A DNA stretch of 64,000 bases from Chlamydomonas sphaeroides (Eukaryota; Chlorophyta; Chlorophyceae; Chlamydomonadales; Chlamydomonadaceae), in assembly GCA_001662425.1 (NCBI GenBank), contig BDDC01000224.1, positions 20,193 to 84,192 of the forward strand, written 5' to 3'. The position numbers and the translations under genes were made by a program. Positions 56,445-64,000 of the stretch are shown here, in pieces (position 1 is the stretch's first letter; each line of letters starts with the position of its first letter). Under the pieces are notes generated by a model. It saw only the letters and a program-made list of their open reading frames with translations, did no database searches and had not been told where the DNA came from.

Positions 56445-59400
56445 ATGGCACGCCCAGGCCTGCGCCCGGGCAAGAACCAGCTGCCCACGCTCGACACGGG
56501 GCCAGTCCCCCTGGTGGCGCTCAGGTCCGCCTTCGTCGCCTTTCAATCACCCCAGCGCCGCTCACAGCGTCCAAGAGCTGTGGGACGATGATAGAGCGGC
56601 CCGTGCAGCCACCGGCTGCCCACTTTCTCCCCGGGCGGGGCACATGGCCAACGCCCCTCACCTCTGGCCACCACCCCTGTCCCACACCACAGGGAGCAGG
56701 CGCGCAAGCAGCTGCTCGAAGTCATCGACTCGGTGAGACAACACATCTACCTGTACAATAGCCTGCAGCATGCTCCTGTTATGCACAGCAGTAAGCAATT
56801 GTAGAGGCGTGCAGGGGCAGGCAGGAAACAAGGCTCCCCGCTTCACGCGACCGCCAGCCGAGCCAAACATCGCCCTCCGGCCTCCCTCAAACCCCACCGC
56901 CGTGCTCTTACACTCGCACCCTTGCTCCCTTCCTCCCTCTCCCCTCCTCGTCTCCCTCCCACCCACCCTCCGCAGCGCCGAGGCAAGAAGGCCCTCATCC
57001 TAGACCCCGCCGTCAGCGGGCCCCTGGGGCTGCTCGATACCTCGCTCACCGACCTGCTCGCCGAGCATGGCGTCGTCAAGTGAGGCCCGCCCTTGCTGCT
57101 GGGTGGGCAGGGCCGGCAAGCACGGCAGCTGGGGCAGGGCCCGGGCCGCGGGGCACAGGGCCGGGGCCAGGCAAGGACAGCTCGCGCCCAGGAAGGCCAG
57201 ACAGGCTTGCCGCGCCTCCTCCCTTTGCTCCCCGCCGCCTTCAACCCCTCCTCCCCTCGCCTGCCCGTCCGCCGCCCAGCCCACCCACCGGCTCCACCAC
57301 GCGTTGCTCCACATCGAGCCCGGCCGTCGCTCCGCTTGCTCGTCTGAGATGCATTCGCATGGAAACTCAGCTGCCCAACCCGCGTCTCCCGCCCCGCCCA
57401 ACCCTCCACCCCTTCGCTCCCTCACCGCCGCAAATGCTGCCGCGCCTGCATCCAGGCCGGCGCCTGGACGACCTAGCGTGCAAGCTCTGCAAGCACTAAC
57501 CCAGCCCTTGGTTCCCCCGCCCAACGCCACCCTTCTTTCCCCGCCCCCAGGCTGCTCCATCTGGAGCCAGGCCGGCGGCTGGATGACCCCGCCTTTGCCG
57601 CCAGCGGCCCCGAGCCGCAGCTGGGGCAGTGCCGCTGCCTGCTGTACCTGGTGCGCCCCACACTGGCCAACGCACAGGTGCGGGACCGGGCCGGGGCCTG
57701 GTGTACGGGCTGTGCCGTACCGTCGTACGCCGTGGTGGTCACGGGCGTGTGGCAGGGGCCGAGCGCGGCTCGCGCGCGCAGAGGCACGGTTGGTGGCCTT
57801 AGGGTGGCCGTACAGGCCCGGAGCCAGCGCTGGCGCAGCAGGGGCAGGGGCAGGGGCTCATGGCAGTGCAGCACCCCACAGCGACACAGCGGACCAAGGA
57901 TGGCTCGCTGCTGCTACTCGCTGCCGCTGCTCAAGGCCTCACGCTCAAGGCCCCCCGCCCCCGCCGTCTGCTCCCTCGCCGCCTGGCACAGGCAGTGGCG
58001 GCCCAAATCAAGAGCCGGCCGCGGTGAGCGCTGGGGGCCTTCACCGCGCACAGGGGCTTGCGTTGAGCTCGTGTTTCTGACCACCGTGATGTCGGCACAG
58101 CGGCGGCTCCACGCCAGGTTCGGGGCCCTTGCGGCGCCGCACCCAGCCGGCCACCCAGCTGGCCAGCTGCACCGCCGCGGCATGCAACGAGTGCTTCCGC
58201 CGCCCGTCCCCCCGGCCCCTTCCCCGGCCGTCCCGCAGCACCGCGCAGCACGACTTGTCGGTGTGCTTCGTGCCGCGTCGGACCCTCGCCTGCGAGCGGG
58301 TGCTGGAGGAGGAGGGGGTGCTGGGGGACGTGGCGCTGGGTACGTGCCGTCGTCGTAAGGGCGGAGGGCGGGCCGCGGCGGCTGGGTGCTGCGTGGCTGC
58401 CGCAGCTGCACGTCTTGTTGAGCAGCTGAGCTCTGTTGCGGGGGACCTGGCCGCGAGGTGTCAGCGGCGGCGGCTGCTTTTGCGGCTCCAGTGCATGGCC
58501 TCGGAGGACTGAGCTGCCGTGGCTGCTCGGGGCACCTGCCCCGCCCAGCAGCCAGCGCTTGCGAGCAGGTCCCTTCCTGTCCCTTCCGTCCCGCCCCCGA
58601 CCCGCCACCACCGCTGCACGGCAACTGTCACAGGCGAGTACTGCCTGGACATGGTGCCGTACGACGATGACGTCATCAGGTGCGCGGCGGGCGTGGCGGC
58701 GGGCGCTGCCGTGAGCGCTCCGCGCAGCATGGGGGGGGAGGGGCGGGGCAGGCGCTGCCGCCAGGGCCCCCCGCAATCGCCCCTGCTATCCCACCACCGC
58801 GCGGCACGGCCTTCCCCTTGCATCTTCCTCCCCCCCGCAGCCTGGAGCTCGACGCCGCCCTCTGCGTGCCCCCTTTTCTTGCTGCTGCTCCTGTCCCTCT
58901 CCCCACCACCCAGCCAGCGCGCTCCAGCCGCCCTGCACTGCTCCCTCACCCCTCTCCCCTGCACCGCCCCTCCTCGCCCCTCCTCTCCGCAGCCTGGAGC
59001 TGGACACCGCCTTCTACGACTGCGTGGCCGACGGCGACTCCACGCCGCTCTTCTACACGGCCGCAGCCATCACCCGGCTGCAGGCGCTGTTCGGGCTCAT
59101 CCCGCGGGTGCAGGTGCGCGCAGGCTGCCGCTGGCTGCTGCCCTTTGGATTCGGGGCGCAGCCCTGCGGCCACAGCTCGACGGCACGCAGTGGCGCTAGC
59201 TGCTCCCTGCTCCCTGCTCACCGCAGCCTCCCACCCACCCACCTCCGCCAACTCAATGGTCCCGGGTCTGGCGCTGACACGGTCCGTCCGTGGCCGCAGG
59301 GCAAGGGCCCCGCCGCGGCAGCGGTGCGCGACATGTGCACCCGCATGCGCCGCGAGGCGCCGCCGGGCCTGGCGCCTGGCCTGGCGCCTGGCCTGGGCGT

Positions 59401-62321
59401 CGGCGGCGTCGGCGGCGGGCTGGGCGTCGGCGGCGGCGGCGGGCGCATCGACCGCATGATCCTGCTGGACCGGGAGGTGGACCTGGTGACTCCCATGATG
59501 ACGCAGATCACGTTTGAGGGGCTCATTGACGAGATCACCGGCATCAAGCACGGCTCCGTGCCGTGGCAGCCCAAAGGTGCGCGGCGCCGGGGGCTGGGCT
59601 GGGGGTGTGGTGGTGGTGAAGGGCAGGGTCAGGCGTGTGTTGGGATGATGCTTGGGAGGGGCATTGTTCGTGCGACCGTGGACTGTTGGGATTCCTGGGC
59701 CGCGCTCCAGTGCGCTCGCCGGACGGACAGCTGCTGCCGCAGCTGCCCCGTGTCCGCCGAGGCCGCAACTCGGACCCTACATCGCCAACTTCCTTCGCAG
59801 CGGCGGACAAGCGGCCCGGCGACGCCGGCGGCTCCGAGCCCGGCGGCGGCGCGGGCGGCTCGCGGCCCGGCGGCGGCGGCGGCGGCGGCGGCCGCACGCT
59901 GCTCAACAGCACCGACCCCTTCTACCGGGAGTTCCGGGACCTGCCCTTCCACGTCACCATCGGCAGGTGGGTGCGTGTGGGGCTTTCGCCGGGACCCGCA
60001 TCGAGATGCGCACATGGCAGTAGTTCCTTTCCTTCGAGTATGGCTTCGTGTACCATGCACCTCACCCTGACTAGCGGCACGCGTGGCGAGTACCGGTGGC
60101 CCAGGATGGGGCTAGCCGACCGTGAGTGCACCGCGCGCCTCCACACACCAACGCAACGGCGGCCGCCCGCGCAGGCTGCAGCAGTACGCGCTCGAGGCGC
60201 GGCGCGAGTACGCGGAGCTGGGCTCCAAGGACCTGCGCGAGCTCAAGTCCTTTGTCAAGGGCCTGCCCAAGCTGGCGGCGCTGGACAGGCTGAGCGACGT
60301 GGCCACGCCGCCCGCGGAGCGGGTGCGTGGCTGGCGTGGGCTTGCGGCTTGCGGCTTGCAGCTTGCGGCTTGCGGCTTGCGGCTTGCGGCAGCGGCTGCA
60401 GGCACTGGGCATGGGTCGTGCGCGCAGGGTGGGGTTGCGGTGTCGGCCTAGCTCCGCCTGCTGGGGCGGCAGGGATGCGGAGGTCGCTGGGGGCGCAAGG
60501 CGCTGACTGCTTGCTCATCCCTCCCCCTGCTCCCTCGCCTCCTCCCCTCCCCTCCCCTCCCCTCCCCTCCCCTGCCTGCCGGCCGCAGGTCAAGGAGGCG
60601 CTGTTCCACGACCGGCTGCACCAGGAGCAGGCCATCGTGGAGGGCTACGAGCCGGAGGCCTCGCTGGCGTTCGTCGAGGTGCGGCGGTGGCTGGGTTGGG
60701 CGTGGGCGCGTGGTGGCTGTGGGCGGGTGGAGGGAGGACACGCCGCGGCAGCAAGCGGGCCCAGGCCGGGCCCAGGCTAGGCGGCCGCCAAGGTGCGGCT
60801 GCGGGCACGCGCCGTGGCAGCCGCCAGCGGCAAAGGCCGGCCCCTCCCCCTTGAAGCCCGCCTTACAGACTCCGCGGCTTGGTGCCGCAGCAAGCAACCA
60901 TCACACCCATGATCAAATAACCATGACATCGCCACGGCGACCGCGTCAGTGTGCAGCCACTGAGCGCCTGCCTCCCACCTCCCTTCCCTCCCCCAGGAGC
61001 TCATGTTCCGGGGCGCCGAGCTGGTGTCGGTGCTGCGGCTGCTGGTGCTGCTGTCGGCGGTGGGCGGCGGTCTGCCCCGCAAGCAGCTCGACTCGCTGCG
61101 CACCGAGCTGCTGCACAGCTACGGCCACCACCACCTGCCCTGCCTCAACGCGCTGGAGAAGTCGGGTGCGGTGCCGTCCTACGGCGCGGCACGAGGTCTG
61201 AACGCTGGACGTCGCGTTGCGCTTTCACAACCTTTAGCGAGGCAGCGCCGCCTCGTTGCCGGTTGCATCCATACACATTACCCTCTATGCCGTGCCGCTG
61301 CCGTCGGAGCGCAGGCCTGCTCCGCGCCAACCCGGGCATCAAGTCGCACTTCTCCACCGTTCGCAAGGCGCTGCAGCTAATCGTCTCAGAGGCTGAGCCG
61401 CCGCCGCCCGGGCCGGGAGCCGCGGCCGGGTCCACCGGCGGCGGCGCCTCGTCGGCGGGCGCCCCGGCGGCTGGCGGCGCCGCGGCCGGGGGCTCGTCCG
61501 CGTTTGACACGCCAAGCGACGTGTCGCACCTGTACAAGGGCTACGCTCCCCTCAGCATCCGGCTTGTGGAGGCGGCGCTGAGGTGCGGGCCTGGGGGTTG
61601 TGGGACTGAGTGACTGCGGCGCGCGGACAGCACAAGGCAGCGCGCGTCCGCAGCTTACGCCGTGCGTGTGGTGCTGCGCCTGGCTGACGTGGGCCTGGGC
61701 GTGGCGCGGCAGGCGGGGGAGCTGCTGTGGGTGTGGCCGGGGCCGCTGCATTGGGCCGCTTCGCCTCGCCGCCGCAGACCAGACCGCCGGGTGCTGCCTG
61801 GCGCTGGCTAGCCGTGGACGTGCCCCGATGGACGTGTAACACGGGTTCCTGCTCTGCCCCGCCCCGCCCCGCCCTCGCCTCTCGTCCCCTGCCTCACCAG
61901 GACCGGCTGGGTGCCGCTGTCGGAGGCGCTGCTGTACCTGCCGGGCAACCACTTTGACGTACTGCAGGTCGTTGACTCCAACGGCCTGCCGCTCGAAAAA
62001 CCGTACAAGCTGCCAACCGCCGCCTCGCCCGGCGGCGCCGCGTCAACGGCCGCGTCCCCCTCGGGCGCCGCCAGCGCCGGCAGCGCGGCCGGCGCGCCGG
62101 CGTCGGCCGGGCCCGGCGGCGCCGAGACGGTGTTGGTGGTCTTCATCGGCGGCATCACGTTTGCGGAGATCTCCGCGCTGCGGTGGCTGGGCTCTCGGCC
62201 CGAGTGGCCGTACAGGTTCATCATCATGACCACCAAGATCATCAACGGCAGCACGCTGCTGCAGCCCTTCATCGACCCACTGTCGGAGCAGTTCGGCGAG
62301 CTGGTCGCGGGCCGCGCGTGA
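56445..62321 (+). CDS. VPS33: VPS33, Sec1/Munc18 subunit of HOPS/CORVET
   Basis: VPS33 is the SM protein that templates SNARE assembly for fusion at late endosomes and vacuoles. Fifteen exons (first 56445-56524, then 56693-56732, 56976-57079, 57551-57677, 57992-58023, 58239-58339, 58634-58679, 58993-59113, 59300-59576, 59801-59966, 60175-60322, 60589-60678, 60997-61165, 61315-61582, 61901-62321) sum to 2190 nt (729 residues). Animal VPS33 has about 600; the excess is Gly/Ala/Pro insertions around residues 240, 320, 540 and 675. Signatures: KKALILDPAVSGPLGLLD, LSVCFVPRRTLACERVLEEE, EYCLDMVPYDDDVISLELD, RMILLDREVDLVTPMMTQIT, EGLIDEITGIKHG, YKGYAPLSIRLVE, GWVPLSEALLYLPG, and VVFIGGITFAEISALRWLG with FIIMTTKIINGS. 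The first donor is GTCCGC, a weak form, but phase and homology support it. Confidence 0.96.
58841..59011. repeat. Decoy copy of the start of VPS33 exon 8
   Basis: CCGCAG followed by CCTGGAGCTSGACRCCGCC occurs at 58841-58859 and at 58993-59011. Only the second continues into VPS33 sequence (LELDTAFYDCVADGDS). The first, 152 bp upstream, keeps an acceptor and polypyrimidine tract but runs out of frame. Confidence 0.85.
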
Positions 62322-64000
62322 GGCGGGTGCGAGGATGGATGGGGGACGGCGCTTGGCCATACGTGCGAGTATAGGACGTACGGAGTGCGGTGGGGAGGTT
62401 GCGGCTGTTGGCTGCTGCCTGCTGCTGAGCGAGCTGCTGGGGGCCTGCGCAATCGGGCTCGCCCACTCCTTTCGCCGGCCGCCTAGGCGGGCTAGCTAGC
62501 GTGCGTGGGGCCTGCTCGCTAGCCCGATTGCTAGCTGCTCGGTTGTCGTCTTGCTTGCTTGCTGGTTGGTTGGACCTGATGGCTCGCTGCCGGCGTGGCC
62601 GTCTTGCCTGGGCAGCGAGAACCTGGGAGATAGACGACCCCGCCTCCAACAGCAAGTCGCACGCCGTGCGTGCTGGTGCGTGTCATGTGGCGGTGCAGCA
62701 GGCTGTGGCGCCGTGATCGCGCTTGGCTGCTGCTCATCATCGATCACGGCCCCTCACGTGTAGGCTGCTGACTCGTGCAGCCGCCGCCGTCTATCTATCT
62801 CAGCCGCCGCCGCAGGCAGCTGGGCCCATACATCTATCGTGACGTACGCCGCACCGACCGACCTTTGCTGCTCGCGGCCGCGGACGATGGCGGCCGCACC
62901 GACTATCCCCTGAATCATACCGTACTCCAGCGAGCACCAGCGGGCTGCCCTCGCTCTGCCCTGTTGCATGCATGGTCTGCGCGCTGCGCGCCTGCGGGGT
63001 AGGCCGATGACGTCGGCCGGCCGCACTACTCGACATCCGTGACATAACATAACACGCATCTGCTGCTGTTAGCTCATCGCTACGGGTCACGCACGCACCA
63101 GCGACGGAGCACGTGCTGTACTGTGGAGGGCAGGCCCCCTGCGTCCTGCGCTGCCTTCCAAGCGCCCACGCACCCGCACCGGCTATCTAGCGCTGCCAGC
63201 AAGCCCGCCACGTGGCCCCAGGCCCGCCCCCAGCCAGCTTGCTTGGCCAATCCCCTTGCAAGGCCCACACGCTACACCACAGACACCGACACCAACACAG
63301 CGCCTCAGCTATGCTAGCCCACACCAAATCAAGCCCGTCACTGGGGGTGGGCGCGCACCACGAGCTACCGGCAGCATGTTGCCTCGCCGTGCGTTGGAGC
63401 AAAGCAACCTACCCACCCACTCACCACTCTGCTGGCCACGCTGTGCACAGCAACCACCACGCGGCTAAGCAGCAGGCCCCAACCAACCCGACGCCATCCA
63501 GAAGGGACGGGAAGTGACAGGATACACCCATGCCACTGGACTGGAAGAATTACCTCACAACACCAAACCCGCCCTCATCATCTGTTACATACTACTGTCA
63601 CCGCCGCTAGCCGCCCTGGATGCATGGGCGTTCATCAGGACCGCATCTGCCCTTCCGATGACAAGCGCGCGTGCGTGCGCGTGTCCTCACCCCCTTCCCC
63701 ATCCCCTGACGACCCGCCGACCGGCCCCTGCTGCACCCCGTGGTGGACTCCTTCCCACAACCCTGGGCTGTCTGTGCTGCTGACGCCGCCCCGCCTAAAG
63801 TGGTACGACGGCGTGCTGGCACCGCCGCCCTCGGGCTCCAGCTCACCCTTGCCCCTCGTCATCACTCCGCCTCCGCCGCCAACGCCAACAGCAGCAACGA
63901 CGCCGCCCACCAGGCCGCCGCCCTCGGCCAGGCCCCTGCCGCTGCCGCCGCTGCTGCCGCTAGAGGGGGAGTGAGGCAGGGCGGTGCGGCGGCCGCGCCA
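62322..64000. other. 3' flank of VPS33, no gene supported
   Basis: 1.7 kb after the VPS33 stop. The region 62460-62580 has GCTAGC/TTGCTTGC-type simple sequence. Open frames near the right edge (about 63620-63975) code only proline- or glycine-rich low complexity on either strand and could be part of a gene beyond the window, but I see no domain or convincing exon. Confidence 0.4.

Noticed and set aside
58841..58992. Apparent extra VPS33 exon starting LELDAAL
   Set aside because: It lacks continuing similarity to VPS33, is out of frame with the true exon 8 and is explained as a partial duplication.
63624..63974. Pro-rich frame and its Gly-rich antisense at the right edge
   Set aside because: Only low complexity, no splice sites or domain; it cannot be told from random GC-rich sequence without the next contig segment.

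Overview
The window is nuclear DNA of an intron-rich, very GC-rich eukaryote, most likely a chlorophyte green alga of the Chlamydomonas/Volvox type. Reasons: almost every gene is broken into short exons by small GT-AG introns; the proteins are eukaryotic housekeeping families with Gly/Ala/Gln-rich insertions; there is a SAS-6 centriole protein (so the cell makes centrioles/cilia); and the algal poly(A) motif TGTAA is found downstream of several stop codons. No rRNA, tRNA, transposon or CRISPR array was recognised. Species assignment is inference.

Layout, left to right: (1) <283-6812 (+), 5'-truncated secreted-type parallel beta-helix protein that carries an inserted bacterial-like uncharacterised domain; (2) 8167-10466 (-), TPR co-chaperone-like protein; (3) 11320-15150 (-), translation elongation factor eEF2; (4) 17345-20958 (-), GNAT-fold protein with a very long Gln/Gly/Leu/Ser octapeptide-repeat tail; (5) 21411-21872 (+), ORMDL; (6) 23781-25689 (-), FHA-RING ubiquitin ligase; (7) 26069-28560 (+), NIPSNAP; (8) 29833-33197 (+), YTH-domain m6A reader; (9) 33819-34987 (-), gamma-carbonic-anhydrase-like protein; (10) 35367-42485 (+), cullin-4; (11) 42876-44273 (+), ALG1 mannosyltransferase; (12) 44778-48873 (-), SAS-6; (13) 49111-52017 (+), F-box protein; (14) 53144-55497 (-), single-pass Ala-rich protein; (15) 56445-62321 (+), VPS33. 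The last 1.7 kb holds no gene I can support.

Exon models were built by hand. For eEF2, GNAT, NIPSNAP, YTH, gamma-CA, cullin-4, FHA-RING, F-box, the Ala-rich protein and VPS33 the summed coding length is an exact multiple of three with all splice phases compatible. There is no operon logic here; genes are independent, but five pairs are divergently transcribed with start codons about 240-950 bp apart, so shared promoters are likely. Functional themes are protein turnover and ubiquitin (cullin-4, F-box, FHA-RING), ER/membrane biology (ORMDL, ALG1, VPS33), translation and RNA (eEF2, YTH), mitochondria (NIPSNAP, gamma-CA) and centrioles (SAS-6).

The least ordinary items are the chimeric beta-helix protein, the GNAT protein with about 1 kb of coding octad repeats, the YTH gene whose stop codon overlaps a perfect 5' splice site, and several small tandem duplications that copy an intron-exon boundary.
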